Notes: generated from the letters alone by a model not told the origin. A stretch of 64,000 nucleotides of DNA from Desulforamulus aeronauticus DSM 10349 (GCF_900142375.1 NZ_FRAR01000008.1:1-64000), one strand, 5' to 3'; positions 42,396 through 52,062 are shown, counted from the stretch's first letter. Numbers and translations: made by a program.

Positions 42396-42434
42396 AAATT
42401 CACAAGGCGATAACAATAATAAAATAACTTAAAT

Positions 42435-42475
42435 CGATAATAATATATTGCAAAACGATAAAAATATGTTAAAAT
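42435..42475 (+). promoter_or_regulatory. promoter with direct repeats, DUF2975 operon
   Basis: TTGCAA (42448-42453), 16 bases, TAAAAT (42470-42475). CGATAATAATAT and CGATAAAAATAT are direct repeats 21 bases apart (42435 and 42456), i.e. two helical turns, a likely site for the small XRE regulator of this operon. Confidence 0.55.
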
Positions 42476-42507
42476 CAAATCAACAATAAATAAGTGAGGT
42501 GCTTTTT

Positions 42508-42981
42508 ATGAAACGAGAAACACTCTTTTTAAAGGTAGCTGTTTTTCTTATTGGAATTCCAATTCTCGCTTTAAGCATATTAGGGTTGCCTTGGTTAGCT
42601 GATAATCCAGTAAATCCAGATTATACCCATATACTATATCCCATTTTAATAGGTATCTATGTAACGGCGATACCTTTTTACTTTGCCCTGTACCAAGCTT
42701 TCAAACTTTTAAGCTATATTGACAAGAACAACGCATTCTCGGAATTATCTGTAAGGGCATTAAAAAATATAAAATACTGTGCAATCACAATCAGTACCTT
42801 GTATGTGGTAATGATACCCTTCGTTTGTCTGGTAGCAGATAAAGACGATGCCCCAGGTCTGATAATAATGGGAATGGTTCCTATCTTTGCTTCAATGGTG
42901 GTTGCAGTCTTTGCTGCTGTTCTTCAAAAGCTTTTAAAAAATGCCATAGACATAAAATCAGAAAATGATTTAACGGTTTGA
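42508..42981 (+). CDS. DUF2975 membrane protein
   Basis: 157 residues from ATG at 42508 with GAGGTG upstream; the GTG at 42499 lies within that site. Four membrane segments are visible (about 8-28, 46-68, 88-110 and 122-142). The layout plus the adjacent small XRE gene is typical of the DUF2975 family. Function unknown. Confidence 0.75.
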   Translation: MKRETLFLKVAVFLIGIPILALSILGLPWLADNPVNPDYTHILYPILIGIYVTAIPFYFALYQAFKLLSYIDKNNAFSELSVRALKNIKYCAITISTLYVVMIPFVCLVADKDDAPGLIIMGMVPIFASMVVAVFAAVLQKLLKNAIDIKSENDLTV

Positions 42982-42991
42982 GGTGAGTAAA

Positions 42992-43213
42992 ATGGCGATT
43001 ATTATCAATATTGATGTGATGCTGGCTAAAAGGAAAATGAGCGTAACAGAACTCTCGGAGAGGGTTGGCATAACAATGGCTAACCTTTCTATATTGAAAA
43101 ATGGCAAGGCAAAAGCCATTCGATTATCTACGCTAGAGGCCATTTGTAAGACTTTAGAATGTCAGCCTGGGGATATTTTAGAATACAAAAGTGACGAAGA
43201 CAGTCAGGGCTAA
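42992..43213 (+). CDS. small XRE/Cro-type HTH regulator (YozG-like)
   Basis: 73 residues from ATG at 42992 with GAGGTGAG upstream. A single HTH: INIDVMLAKRKMSVTELSER, then ITMANLSILKNGKAKAIRLS and LEAICKTLECQPGDIL. Such proteins regularly accompany DUF2975 membrane proteins. Ten bases separate the two genes. Confidence 0.85.
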   Translation: MAIIINIDVMLAKRKMSVTELSERVGITMANLSILKNGKAKAIRLSTLEAICKTLECQPGDILEYKSDEDSQG

Positions 43214-43282
43214 TAATTTTGGTTAATAGCATTGCGTAAGAAAGCAGGAACTTACTATGGTAATTATTAGGGAGGTATCACC

Positions 43283-44527
43283 GTGGACATTAGCAATCTA
43301 ATTATTGAAAATATTGCTAACCCCCATGAACTGGAGGGAATGTATAGAAAAGAACCCGAAGCTTTTAAAAAGTCATTCTCATACGCCTGGGGGAAAAAGC
43401 CTGATTCGCAGGTTCTTGCCGTTTGGTATGAAAGATTGCATTTCGAAGAGACGTCAAATACAGAAAAAGCTTCCTTGTTTCAAAAAGAGTTCTTGTCCAT
43501 GGGCGTTTTAGCAATTCTGGCCGGGATAAGCACTAGGATAATTTTACATTTTGTTGAGCAGCAAGCAATAGCCCCTATTAACCTTGTTTTTGGGATACTT
43601 CCCTTTATTGCCGCCTATTTTATATGCAATAATACCCCTAAAAAAAATGTTCTTTACACCCTTGCCTCGTTATTTCTAATCTCTGGATTTTATCTTAATA
43701 TGCTGCCACTAGAGCATAAAGACAGTATTATCTTGGCTTATCTACACCTTCCTATTTTCTTATGGGTATTATTAGGGCTTGCATTTACAGGAAATGAGTA
43801 TAGCATAGGCAGCACAAGATTGGCCTATCTTAAATTTAATGGTGAATTTTGCATACTCTACGCCAGCATGGCAATCAGCGGCATGCTGCTAACAGCATTA
43901 ACCATGCAGTTATTTAGAATTGTCGGCATGGATATATCTGAATTCTATTTTAAAAATGTTGTTTTATTTGGTGCTGCCGCTCTCGCTATTGTGGCTACAT
44001 ACCTGGTATCAAGGAACCTTAAACTTGCAAAAAATATTGCTCCATATATAGCAAAAATTTTTAGTCCTCTTGTACTGGCTACATTGTTGATCTATCTCAT
44101 AACGGTTATTTGGGTCGGAAAAAATCCATTTTTGGACCGTAATTTCCTCATATTTTTCAACGGAATGCTGCTTAGTGTATTGGCCATCACCATATTCTCC
44201 ATTACCGAAAGCGGCACAAACGAGAAAAAGAACCTTTCTGATTATATAAATTTTGCCCTAATTGCCCTTGCTCTTATCATTGACAGTGTGGCTTTATCAG
44301 CCATCGTGTTCAGGCTTTCCTCTTTTGGGATTACGCCCAACAGACTTGCTGTTTTAGGAGTAAATATACTTATCTGGGTCAATCTAATTTGGATTATGCT
44401 CTCCTATATGCGTTTTCTCCAAAATAAAACCGGACCTTCAACCATCCAAGATGCCGTTACTAAGTATTTGCCGATCTATGGACTTTGGGCAGCTTTCGTT
44501 ACATTTACTTTTCCTTTAATTTTTTAG
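43283..44527 (+). CDS. large multipass membrane protein (DUF4153-like), unknown
   Basis: 414 residues, GTG start behind GGGAGG. A cytoplasmic N-terminus (about 1-70, with ELEGMYRKEPEAFKKSFSYA) is followed by about ten membrane helices. No catalytic motif. It may share the operon with the DUF2975 and XRE genes (69-base gap). Resembles DUF2157/DUF4153-like bacterial membrane proteins only in outline. Confidence 0.6.
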   Translation: MDISNLIIENIANPHELEGMYRKEPEAFKKSFSYAWGKKPDSQVLAVWYERLHFEETSNTEKASLFQKEFLSMGVLAILAGISTRIILHFVEQQAIAPINLVFGILPFIAAYFICNNTPKKNVLYTLASLFLISGFYLNMLPLEHKDSIILAYLHLPIFLWVLLGLAFTGNEYSIGSTRLAYLKFNGEFCILYASMAISGMLLTALTMQLFRIVGMDISEFYFKNVVLFGAAALAIVATYLVSRNLKLAKNIAPYIAKIFSPLVLATLLIYLITVIWVGKNPFLDRNFLIFFNGMLLSVLAITIFSITESGTNEKKNLSDYINFALIALALIIDSVALSAIVFRLSSFGITPNRLAVLGVNILIWVNLIWIMLSYMRFLQNKTGPSTIQDAVTKYLPIYGLWAAFVTFTFPLIF

Positions 44528-44570
44528 TAGAAATACTCGAGTGCTTTAGTTGAAGAGCTACTATAAAAAT

Positions 44571-44602
44571 AAATGAACTTCCATAATCGGAAGTCCATTT
44601 TA
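44571..44602 (+). terminator. terminator after the large membrane protein gene
   Basis: AATGAACTTCC / GGAAGTCCATT stem, one mismatch, followed by TTTAC. Confidence 0.5.
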
Positions 44603-44705
44603 CTAACAAAAATCAACATTATATATTTTTTAGAAAACCGTGAACCTAAAGAGATCAATTGCTCCCCTTATATAGAAGGTGCACCTTATGAAAGGAGTTG
44701 AATAA

Positions 44706-44877
44706 TTGGTCGATATCGATATTATTACGTATTGCTAGGGAGAGAAGGAAATTCTTTTGATGCATTATATAAAGAATGTTCAACAAAATCCCTGTGACAA
44801 CATATTTACTGGTTAGCACAGGAATTGCCGAAGATATTATTCAAGAGACCTTTTGGGAACGCTACCGCGATATCTAA
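44706..44877 (+). pseudogene. ECF sigma factor N-terminal remnant
   Basis: Downstream of AAGGAG, frames that shift between each other read VDIDIIT, LLGREGNSFDALYKECSTKS and then LLVSTGIAEDIIQETFWERY. The last is the conserved region 2 of ECF sigma factors (AEDIVQETF-W). Region 4 is missing and at least two frameshifts are needed, so the gene is dead. Confidence 0.6.
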
Positions 44878-44951
44878 TATGAGAAATGGTACGCCCTGGA
44901 TATAGTTACACATGCAGCTAGTTCGGTGCTTACTACTCAGTCCATTCATAT

Positions 44952-44973
44952 AACGATAGATTAATCGATCGTT
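44952..44973. promoter_or_regulatory. 22-base near-palindrome
   Basis: AACGATAGATTAATCGATCGTT, perfect except for one mismatched pair. Operator-like, but no intact gene stands next to it. Confidence 0.3.
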
Positions 44974-45180
44974 TTATACCATAATGTTCAGTTCGGGTAA
45001 AATATTCCATGAAAGGTATGCTGGGATCTTTAATCCCGATGGGAGGAAGTCTATTAGCGACCCTTTCTTTTCAAGAAATCCTGATTGTACTCAATATAAG
45101 TTTTGAGAACATATCAATTTTATACTATAATTAACAATAGGATTTTTATTTAACTTAAGGATTACTTTATATTTTATAGA

Positions 45181-45282
45181 ATGGGTAAAATAACTTTTGA
45201 TTTAGAGCCGGGATATTGAGTGCTATATTACGGTAAAGAAATCTTCTTGAGTGAAGCTAATATGCAACAATTTATTGAATAA
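45181..45282 (+). pseudogene. small frame with an internal TGA
   Basis: ATG at 45181 gives MGKITFDLEPGY, TGA, VLYYGKEIFLSEANMQQFIE and TAA. The TGA could be a mutated TGG. Protein-like but too short to identify. Confidence 0.3.
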
Positions 45283-45303
45283 ACTATATGGTATAAAGGA
45301 GCT

Positions 45304-45885
45304 TTGAGAAAAATCAAAACAGAAAAAGAGAAGATGTTGAATGGTGAACTTTATAATGCAGCAGACCCGCAATTACTAAGGGAACGATTAAAGGCTCGGA
45401 TGCTAACTCGATTATACAATCAAACACTCGAAACAGAAGAGAATAAAAGAACCGAACTATTACAAGAACTGTTCGGTTCAACTGAAAAAAACCTATACAT
45501 CGAACCAACCTTTCGTTGTGATTATGGTTACAACATACATGTTGGCGAAAATTTCTATGCTAATTTCGATTGTGTGTTTTTGGATGTTTGTGAAATTAGA
45601 ATAGGTGACAACTGCTTTATTGCACCAGGTGTACATATATATACAGCAACTCATCCACTCAATCCAACGGAAAGAATATCGGGTGTAGAATATGGCCTAC
45701 CCGTAAAGATCGGTAACAATGTTTGGATTGGTGGGAGAGCCATTATAAACCCCGGAGTTACTATAGGTAATAATGTTGTCATCGCCTCTGGTGCAGTAGT
45801 GACAAGAGATGTACCGGATAATGTTGTGGTAGGTGGCAACCCTGCCAAAATAATGAAACAAATATTAGACAACCCGCAGCCCTAG
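45304..45885 (+). CDS. maltose/galactoside O-acetyltransferase (Maa/LacA-type)
   Basis: 193 residues. N-terminal Mac-type cap [20 protein letters not shown], then left-handed beta-helix hexapeptide repeats. [20 protein letters not shown] contains the catalytic His region, and [40 protein letters not shown] is the characteristic end. It transfers acetyl from acetyl-CoA to a sugar. The start (TTG 45304) has AAGGAG very close; an ATG at 45334 is possible. The 3' end overlaps the convergent GNAT gene. Confidence 0.87.
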   Translation: MRKIKTEKEKMLNGELYNAADPQLLRERLKARMLTRLYNQTLETEENKRTELLQELFGSTEKNLYIEPTFRCDYGYNIHVGENFYANFDCVFLDVCEIRIGDNCFIAPGVHIYTATHPLNPTERISGVEYGLPVKIGNNVWIGGRAIINPGVTIGNNVVIASGAVVTRDVPDNVVVGGNPAKIMKQILDNPQP

Positions 45886-46368
45886 AATAACTAAATCCCT
45901 TTCTATACCATCGAGAATCGCCACTTTGGGTAAAAAACCCCAGCGTTCGAAGTTATATTTCAAAAACAATTGTAGGCTTGGTTCATTGTGTCCAAATATA
46001 AATCCCAGGATAGTTGTAATTCCTAATTTCGGACACTCTTGAATTGCCTTAGACAGTAATTTCTTACCGATCCCCTTGCCTCGGGATTCTTTAGCAATAT
46101 AAATACTAATTTCAGTGGTAGAATGATACGCTGGCCTGTTATAAAAAGAAGAAAAACTTAACCATCCCAAGATAATGCCCCCGTCCTCGACAACCCAGAT
46201 AGGACGATTTTGGGGATTATGTTCACGAAACCAAGCTAACCTACTCTCCACGGTTACCGGGGTCGTGTCAGCCGTAACCATTCTAGAAGGAATGGTGGAA
46301 TTGTAAATATCTACGATAGCGGGCAGATCGTTTTCAACAGCATGTCTTAGATGCAAAACTTCACTCAC
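45865..46368 (-). CDS. GNAT acetyltransferase, phosphinothricin-acetyltransferase-like
   Basis: 167 residues. [20 protein letters not shown] is the PAT/YncA start. The acetyl-CoA site is [20 protein letters not shown] (about 92-111), and [20 protein letters not shown] is the motif B region. Enzymes of this group acetylate phosphinothricin, methionine sulfoximine or similar amino-acid analogues; substrate unproven. Confidence 0.82.
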   Translation of the reverse strand: MSEVLHLRHAVENDLPAIVDIYNSTIPSRMVTADTTPVTVESRLAWFREHNPQNRPIWVVEDGGIILGWLSFSSFYNRPAYHSTTEISIYIAKESRGKGIGKKLLSKAIQECPKLGITTILGFIFGHNEPSLQLFLKYNFERWGFLPKVAILDGIERDLVILGLRVV

Positions 46369-46411
46369 CTCCCATGATTATTTTACCATACTAGAAATGG
46401 CCATCCATCAT

Positions 46412-46996
46412 TTAGACACTGAAGCTGTTGGTAAGCTCAACTGGTTGACAACAAGTCATAGCCTCACTCATTACACAAATTCCCTTTGCCCCTGCACCGA
46501 TAACCTCTTTTACTTTATCCTTTGTTATCCCCCCGATGGCAAATACCGGTATGGTAACCGAATCGCACACTTCTTGCAAAAAAGGGAGTCCCCTTGGCGG
46601 AACCCCTTTTTTACATTCCGTGGAAAATATGTGCCCTGCTATTAAATAAGTGGCACCTAATTGCTGTGCTTCTTTGGCCTCACTTACGGAGTGGACTGAA
46701 ACACCTCTTTGGGAAAATAGCTTGAGTTCGTGCTTGTATTGCTTAAAATCTTGCATTGATAAATGAATAGCCGGACATTTCAGGGCTGTAGCTACTTCAA
46801 TATTTTGATGGATAATCAGCGGCACCTGATTATTTAGACAGATTTCTCTTACGCTTCTGGCTAATCTTTGATAGTTCGCTATACTTAAATCCTTTTCTCT
46901 CAATAGAATGGCATGGGGTTTGGCTTTGGCAATTTGATCAATCCGCATTAAAAAATCATCTTTACAAAGATTTCGGTCCGTTACACAAATAAGCAT
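46412..46996 (-). CDS. thiE: thiamine phosphate synthase family protein (ThiE/TenI)
   Basis: 194 residues, TIM barrel of the ThiE/TenI family. LICVTDRNLC at the N-terminus, HAILLREKDLSIANYQRLAR (the K-D pair), YLIAGHIFSTECKKGVPPRG and PVFAIGGITKDKVKEVIGAG. ThiE joins the pyrimidine and thiazole moieties; TenI-like relatives are thiazole tautomerases, and the DLS and short form leave both open. Last gene of the thiSFGH operon, 9 bases after thiH. Confidence 0.85.
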   Translation of the reverse strand: MLICVTDRNLCKDDFLMRIDQIAKAKPHAILLREKDLSIANYQRLARSVREICLNNQVPLIIHQNIEVATALKCPAIHLSMQDFKQYKHELKLFSQRGVSVHSVSEAKEAQQLGATYLIAGHIFSTECKKGVPPRGLPFLQEVCDSVTIPVFAIGGITKDKVKEVIGAGAKGICVMSEAMTCCQPVELTNSFSV

Positions 46997-47005
46997 AAAA
47001 TTTTC

Positions 47006-48160
47006 CTAAACCCGGATATAATCCGTATAAACAGGCTGCAATCCCCTGTTTAGAATCATTTGATGTACTTCATTAACACTCCGAGCATCAGAAATCTCAA
47101 ACTGCTCATCGCCTTTTTCCTCTTCCCCATGCCCACCAACCCCCACCCTAACGCCGGCAGAAATTTTTGTGGCTGCCATGCCAATTATATGATCTCGAAA
47201 AACCGGCCTTTCCCTGGTTGAGATTGTAATACCTGCATAGGGCATGAACAAACGATACGCAAGCATTACTTGTAAAAGTTGCTTTTCATGGACATCGTTC
47301 GGATTATTCTCCGCATTATTAATGTAAGGTCTTAAGCGGGGTGTAGAAAAAGAAATCTCCGCGTGTGGATACTTTTGTTGAATAAAATAGGCATGTAAAC
47401 CGGCAGCATAGGCATCCTTTCGATAATCATCCAGCCCAAGCAGCGCACCAAAAGAAACACCACGCATCCCCCCTAATAGAGCACGCTCTTGGGCATGGAA
47501 GCGGTAGGGAAAAATTCTTTTGGGACCTCTTACATGAACCTGTTCATATTTACTTGTATTGTACGTTTCTTGATAAACAGAAACAAAATCTGCTCCGCAT
47601 TGATGCAGGTAAGCATATTCTTCTGAATTAAGCGGATAGATTTCAATACCGATGGTGGAAAAATATTTTGTCGCTAATCGAACCGTTTCTGCAATGTACT
47701 CTACGCCAGACTGCAGGCGGGATTCCCCGGTTAAAATCAAGATCTCTTTTAGTCCGGTAGCCGCAATTGCTCTAAGCTCTATTTCCACTTCTTCATAAGA
47801 AAGCTTTCCTCGGCGGATTTTATTTTTGCAATTAAAGCCACAATAAACACAGTGGTTTTCACAATAGTTGGCGATATACAAGGGAGTAAACATACAGACA
47901 GAATTACCAAAATGCTTTTTTGTCTCCAATATCGCTTTTTGGGCCATAACTTCTAAATAGGGCAAAGCTGCCGGAGATAAGATAGCTGCATAATCATCAA
48001 TAGAAAGTTGTTGTTTCTCCAGTGCTTTTTTTACATCTTGGCCGTTAAATTGTTGGTAATCATAGTCTGCGATCTTGTTTAATACTTTGTCCATAATATT
48101 GGAATCAATTGCTTCCATGCCAGCCATATATTCCATGTGATTTAATTGATTTACTGCCAT
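47006..48160 (-). CDS. thiH: 2-iminoacetate synthase ThiH
   Basis: 384 residues, radical SAM. Motif CENHCVYCGF (C-x3-C-x2-C, about 97-106), then ILILTGESRLQSGVEYI and the TYNTSKYEQVHVRGPKR segment typical of ThiH. It cleaves tyrosine to 2-iminoacetate for the thiazole ring, the oxygen-sensitive route that replaces ThiO in anaerobes. GGAGG precedes the ATG, which starts two bases after the thiG stop. Confidence 0.93.
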   Translation of the reverse strand: MAVNQLNHMEYMAGMEAIDSNIMDKVLNKIADYDYQQFNGQDVKKALEKQQLSIDDYAAILSPAALPYLEVMAQKAILETKKHFGNSVCMFTPLYIANYCENHCVYCGFNCKNKIRRGKLSYEEVEIELRAIAATGLKEILILTGESRLQSGVEYIAETVRLATKYFSTIGIEIYPLNSEEYAYLHQCGADFVSVYQETYNTSKYEQVHVRGPKRIFPYRFHAQERALLGGMRGVSFGALLGLDDYRKDAYAAGLHAYFIQQKYPHAEISFSTPRLRPYINNAENNPNDVHEKQLLQVMLAYRLFMPYAGITISTRERPVFRDHIIGMAATKISAGVRVGVGGHGEEEKGDEQFEISDARSVNEVHQMILNRGLQPVYTDYIRV

Positions 48161-48162
48161 GC

Positions 48163-48930
48163 TTAATCCTCCAAAAACCCGATCAAAGGACTAGATGCCT
48201 CTGCCTGGTTATTCAATACTCTGCCAAGTCCTGCCAGATACGCCGCACGACCTGCCTCAATAGCTTGTTTAAAGGCTTTTGACATGAGAGCCACATTGTT
48301 GGCTGTTGCGATTGCGGTATTGCACATAATGGCATCGACGCCCATTTCCATGGCCTGGCAAGCTTGTGACGGACGGCCAATGCCCGCATCTACGATAATC
48401 GGCAAATCGATTTCATCCACTAGGATTTGAATAAAGTCTTGGGTACATAACCCTTTGTTACTACCAATTGGTGCTGCCAAAGGCATAACAGCTGAAGCAC
48501 CCGCATCTACCAAGGATCTGGCCACATTTAAATCTGGATACATGTATGGCAAAACGATGAAACCTTCTTTGGCTAGGATTTCCGTGGCTTTTATTGTTTC
48601 ATAATTATCCGGCAACAGGTACTTGGAGTCACGGATAACTTCCACTTTAACAAAGTTTCCGCATTCCATTTCTCTGGCCAAACGTGCAATTCTTACCGCT
48701 TCCTCTGCAGTTCTTGCCCCCGAAGTGTTAGGCAATAGAGTAATAGTTTTGGGTATGTAATCCAGGATATTCTCTTCCCCACCTAGGTTGGCACGCCGTA
48801 AGGCGACGGTTACCATCTCTGCTCCGCCATTTTCAACCACAGCCTTCACTAGCTCCAGTGAGAATTTACCTGAACCTAAGATAAATCTCGATTGAAACTC
48901 CTGTCCCCCGATAATTAATTGATCATTCAT
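48163..48930 (-). CDS. thiG: thiazole synthase ThiG
   Basis: 255 residues. [19 protein letters not shown] start, catalytic Lys in [17 protein letters not shown] (about 98), [20 protein letters not shown] and [17 protein letters not shown] phosphate-binding loops. It builds the thiazole phosphate from DXP, dehydroglycine/iminoacetate and ThiS thiocarboxylate. 14 bases after thiF. Confidence 0.95.
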   Translation of the reverse strand: MNDQLIIGGQEFQSRFILGSGKFSLELVKAVVENGGAEMVTVALRRANLGGEENILDYIPKTITLLPNTSGARTAEEAVRIARLAREMECGNFVKVEVIRDSKYLLPDNYETIKATEILAKEGFIVLPYMYPDLNVARSLVDAGASAVMPLAAPIGSNKGLCTQDFIQILVDEIDLPIIVDAGIGRPSQACQAMEMGVDAIMCNTAIATANNVALMSKAFKQAIEAGRAAYLAGLGRVLNNQAEASSPLIGFLED

Positions 48931-48944
48931 GTTTCATGCTCCTC

Positions 48945-49748
48945 TCATGCCTCTTCTATTCCCAGCAATATCCGTAAAATCATATTTGCCTGATGACTGG
49001 CGCAGAGTTGTACTCTGGGTGCCATTAGCCCTCTTCCCACGATTGCTTCGTTTGTCAAATCCCCACAGATGTATAAATTTTTCATGGGTTTTACTGTTCT
49101 AATTAGGTTAGAACTGTCGTACCCGGCCATCCCGGAAGCTGCTACGATTTTACTATCCGGCAGTTGCTCTAATACAGTATTCACCAACAAGGCTTTTTCC
49201 TCCGGTTTATCAAAGGCTTCGCAAAGGATGTTATATCCACTAAAAAGCTCTTTTACATTCTCTGCCGTTACTCTCGTGTTTTCAATTGCCACCTTGATAA
49301 AGGGGTTAATTTCTTCGATCTGTTTCTTTAACGCTATTGTTTTCGGCATCCCTAAATGGCTTATATAATAACTTTGTCGATTCAAATTACTGGGCTCAAC
49401 AATATCAAAATCCACCAGCATCAACTGTCCAACGCCTATTCTGGCCAGCATAATTGCAATATTAGATCCCAGACCGCCTAATCCAGCGATGGCTACTTTA
49501 CCTTGTTTTACTTTTTCATGGACATTAGGTGTATGCCTGGCCATCATCATGCTCTCAAGCTCTTCCCTTTTAGGCATAACCCCTTTTCGGATGATGGTTA
49601 CGGTATCCTTTTCAGTTACTTTGCAATCTTCTTCAATCTGAAAACCATTCAAGATGACAATATCAGTTTGATTTCCTAGCTGTTCTCTGATTTGAAAAGC
49701 TGTTTGACAATCTACTTCTATCCTCTGCCCGTTGACCACTAAATTCAT
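48945..49748 (-). CDS. thiF: ThiS adenylyltransferase ThiF with N-terminal ThiS-like domain
   Basis: 267 residues. The first 60 or so (MNLVVNGQRIEVDCQTAFQI, IVILNGFQIEEDCKVTEKDT) look like a ThiS ubiquitin fold lacking the terminal Gly-Gly. The E1-type domain follows, with VAIAGLGGLGSNIAIMLARI (nucleotide loop, about 86) and DFDIVEPSNLNRQSY. It activates the ThiS C-terminus with ATP. Fusions of this kind are known in anaerobic Bacillota. Stop of thiS and start of thiF are three bases apart. Confidence 0.9.
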   Translation of the reverse strand: MNLVVNGQRIEVDCQTAFQIREQLGNQTDIVILNGFQIEEDCKVTEKDTVTIIRKGVMPKREELESMMMARHTPNVHEKVKQGKVAIAGLGGLGSNIAIMLARIGVGQLMLVDFDIVEPSNLNRQSYYISHLGMPKTIALKKQIEEINPFIKVAIENTRVTAENVKELFSGYNILCEAFDKPEEKALLVNTVLEQLPDSKIVAASGMAGYDSSNLIRTVKPMKNLYICGDLTNEAIVGRGLMAPRVQLCASHQANMILRILLGIEEA

Positions 49749-49751
49749 TTC

Positions 49752-49946
49752 TCAACCCCCTCCGACAAAGTTTACAATTTCCAGCGTATCTTCATCGTCG
49801 AGCATAACTTCCTTATACTTTGCTTTTGGAACAATTTCTCCGTTGCGTTCCACCGCAATTAATCGAATGTCATATTGATTAGCTTCTAAAAAATCGAACA
49901 AGCTTTGCTGCTCCCCTAAAAAAATAGTGGTGCCGTTAACTTTCAT
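49752..49946 (-). CDS. thiS: sulfur carrier protein ThiS
   Basis: 64 residues, ubiquitin-like. MKVNGTTIFLGEQQSLFDFL start and the essential C-terminal Gly-Gly (EIVNFVGGG). Its terminal glycine becomes a thiocarboxylate that donates sulfur to thiazole. First gene of the operon, behind a leader with a terminator-like hairpin. Confidence 0.92.
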   Translation of the reverse strand: MKVNGTTIFLGEQQSLFDFLEANQYDIRLIAVERNGEIVPKAKYKEVMLDDEDTLEIVNFVGGG

Positions 49947-49965
49947 GTATTCACTCCCTTTGTTT

Positions 49966-50033
49966 CAAATAAAAAAATAAAAAAGCACAAAACGAGTGGA
50001 CACCCTTTCGGTGGTGTACCCCATTTTGTGCTC
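49966..50033 (-). promoter_or_regulatory. terminator-like hairpin in the thiS leader (attenuator candidate)
   Basis: Minus strand GAGCACAAAA ... TTTTGTGC with an inner ACACC / GGGTGT pairing, followed by TTTTTTATTTTTTT, only about 20 bases before thiS. A terminator in front of its own operon implies read-through control by a ligand or RNA switch. It does not show the TPP-riboswitch conserved stretches. A thiS-linked RNA motif has been reported in the literature, but membership cannot be judged by eye. Confidence 0.65.
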
Positions 50034-50052
50034 ATTATTAACTTATAACTAA

Positions 50053-50084
50053 TGTATAATCTTTTACTTTTATAGTCAAGTCAA
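50053..50084 (-). promoter_or_regulatory. candidate promoter of the thi operon
   Basis: Tandem TTGACTTGACT (50084-50074) with TATACA (50058-50053); spacing from the nearer box is 15 bases. Uncertain. Confidence 0.35.
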
Positions 50085-50439
50085 AATTTCTACAAATATC
50101 GTGGAATGATTCTTTGATAGAAACTCTACACCATCGTCATACGCAACTTTCATAGATATGTTAACTATCGTTTATCACAAAGAAAAAGCATTCTCCCCCG
50201 AACACTTCAAAAGTTCCTACCTTATTAGGACCGTGGAGAGAAAGATTTAATCCTGCTCAAATTTAGGACTTTAACAAAATACAACTCATTTTTCATAGCA
50301 TTCGACTCATTATTGGGAGTTTTTAGATAAATTTATGATATAATGCTGTCTAATTTAAAAACCGGCTTGCATAATTATTAATCGGTCTATTTCTAAGGTG
50401 TGCTCCTTATTTTAAAATTTATTATTTGGGGGAATTAGC
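50085..50439. other. intergenic region
   Basis: No gene seen; AT-rich divergent spacer between the thi operon and the chemoreceptor gene. Confidence 0.5.
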
Positions 50440-52062
50440 TTGAAAAATTCATGGATAAAGGAATTGTCTATTAGGAAAAGTATTAGAGTAAAAATTACGG
50501 TATTTTTTCTAATTATTACCTTATCAATTACTGCTTCCCTAGCGGCAATATTATACTGGCAATGTTCCAAGATGGTAACAAAAGAGGCCGCGGATCAGGC
50601 TTATAAAATAGTACAAGAGGCCAGCAAAATTATTGATATTAATGAGTTCGTTAAATTGCAGACAAGAGAAGATGAAAACAAACCCTATTATAGGCAAGCT
50701 AGAGAAGATTTGGCATATATTAGGCAGGTAAGTGGAGCTAAATATATATATACCATGAGAAAAACTGTTGATGGCAAAATTATATATGTCATTGATGGTT
50801 CCCCTGCTGAAGACATGTCCCATCTTGGGGATACTGAAATAGCTACCCCAGCATATGAAGAAACTTTACGTGGTAAAGCATACATAGCTGATAAAATTGA
50901 CCACGATGAGAAATGGGGTGCTTTGATTAGTTCCTATTATCCCTTAAAGGATAAGCAGGGAACGGTTGTCGGATTGATTGGTATTGATTATGATGCTGAA
51001 AGCGCTTACCTGGGACTTAACAAATTCAAAACCACCAGTTTGATGATCCTGGGGATACTCGCCATCATCATCCTTGTCTGCGGTTCCTACTTTTCAGCCA
51101 GTATAGCAAAGCCTACGAAAAACGCCGTGGCCTATGTAACAGAGCTGGCAAATTTCGACTTGACCCGGGAGATATCCCAAAAGGACTTACAGCGGCAAGA
51201 CGAATTTGGTGATTTGGCCAGGTCTTTTAACCACATGGCGCAAAAATTAAGCATGATCATTGTTGACATGGCCCACAATTCCCAAACCTTAGCTGCCCAC
51301 AGTGAAGCACTGGCTGCTTCCGGTGAAGAAGTAAACGCCACTGTTGAAGAGGTAGCTAGCACGGCAACCGAAGTGGCCAGCATTGCCGCTGCCAGTTTTG
51401 AAAATGCTCAACAAGCAGTCATGGAATCCCAAACGGCCAGCCACGTAGCCCTGGCGGGCAATGAAAAAGTAAAACAAACGGTGGCTAAAATGAATGCTAT
51501 TGCCACTTCCAATGCTGAGACAGCAAAATCCATCCAAAACTTACATGATTTATCTAACCAGATCGGAACAATTACCAGTGTAATTACCGACATTGCGGAA
51601 CAAACCAATTTATTGGCATTAAATGCAGCCATTGAGGCAGCAAGAGCGGGTGAACAGGGTAAAGGGTTTGCGGTGGTTGCTGATGAGGTAAGAAAATTAG
51701 CCGAACAATCGGCTAATGCCACCAAAGAAATTAATCAACTCATTCTGCAAGTACAAACTGGTGTTGATACAGCCACCACCACGATGCAGCAAGGGGTGCA
51801 AGAGGTAGCAGATGGCGTAAAGCTGGCCGCCGAAGCTGGCCTTGCCCTGGAGAATATCATTACTTCCGTGAATGGTGTCCTTAGCAGGATTGAAGATATC
51901 CAAGAAGCAGTAAAACAAAGCCGTGACGGGATGGAACAAGTGGCGGGCAGCAATGAGCAGATAACTTCCACAACCCAGCAAACATCCGCAGCAACCCAAG
52001 AATTAGCAAAAATCGCCAATCAAATGCAACTAACGGTAGGGCAATTTAAAGTCCCCCTGTAA
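50440..52062 (+). CDS. methyl-accepting chemotaxis protein
   Basis: 540 residues, TTG start behind GGGGG. First membrane segment about 19-42, Cache-type extracytoplasmic sensor about 45-195 ([38 protein letters not shown]), second membrane segment about 199-218, HAMP, then the signalling domain with [20 protein letters not shown] and [19 protein letters not shown]. It feeds CheA/CheW signalling; ligand unknown. No che genes nearby. Confidence 0.93.
   Translation: MKNSWIKELSIRKSIRVKITVFFLIITLSITASLAAILYWQCSKMVTKEAADQAYKIVQEASKIIDINEFVKLQTREDENKPYYRQAREDLAYIRQVSGAKYIYTMRKTVDGKIIYVIDGSPAEDMSHLGDTEIATPAYEETLRGKAYIADKIDHDEKWGALISSYYPLKDKQGTVVGLIGIDYDAESAYLGLNKFKTTSLMILGILAIIILVCGSYFSASIAKPTKNAVAYVTELANFDLTREISQKDLQRQDEFGDLARSFNHMAQKLSMIIVDMAHNSQTLAAHSEALAASGEEVNATVEEVASTATEVASIAAASFENAQQAVMESQTASHVALAGNEKVKQTVAKMNAIATSNAETAKSIQNLHDLSNQIGTITSVITDIAEQTNLLALNAAIEAARAGEQGKGFAVVADEVRKLAEQSANATKEINQLILQVQTGVDTATTTMQQGVQEVADGVKLAAEAGLALENIITSVNGVLSRIEDIQEAVKQSRDGMEQVAGSNEQITSTTQQTSAATQELAKIANQMQLTVGQFKVPL

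Larger units (their letters stand above)
42003..42507. other. intergenic region
   Basis: No gene seen. It holds a terminator candidate (42357-42395) and the promoter of the DUF2975 operon. Confidence 0.5.
44528..45303. other. region of decayed genes
   Basis: No intact gene over almost 780 bases. It contains a terminator, a sigma-factor remnant, a near-palindrome and a small frame with an internal TGA, listed separately. Confidence 0.6.

Noticed and set aside
49947-50100. TPP riboswitch upstream of thiS
   Set aside because: None of the conserved CTGAGA or ACCTGATCTGG-like stretches could be found on the transcribed strand.
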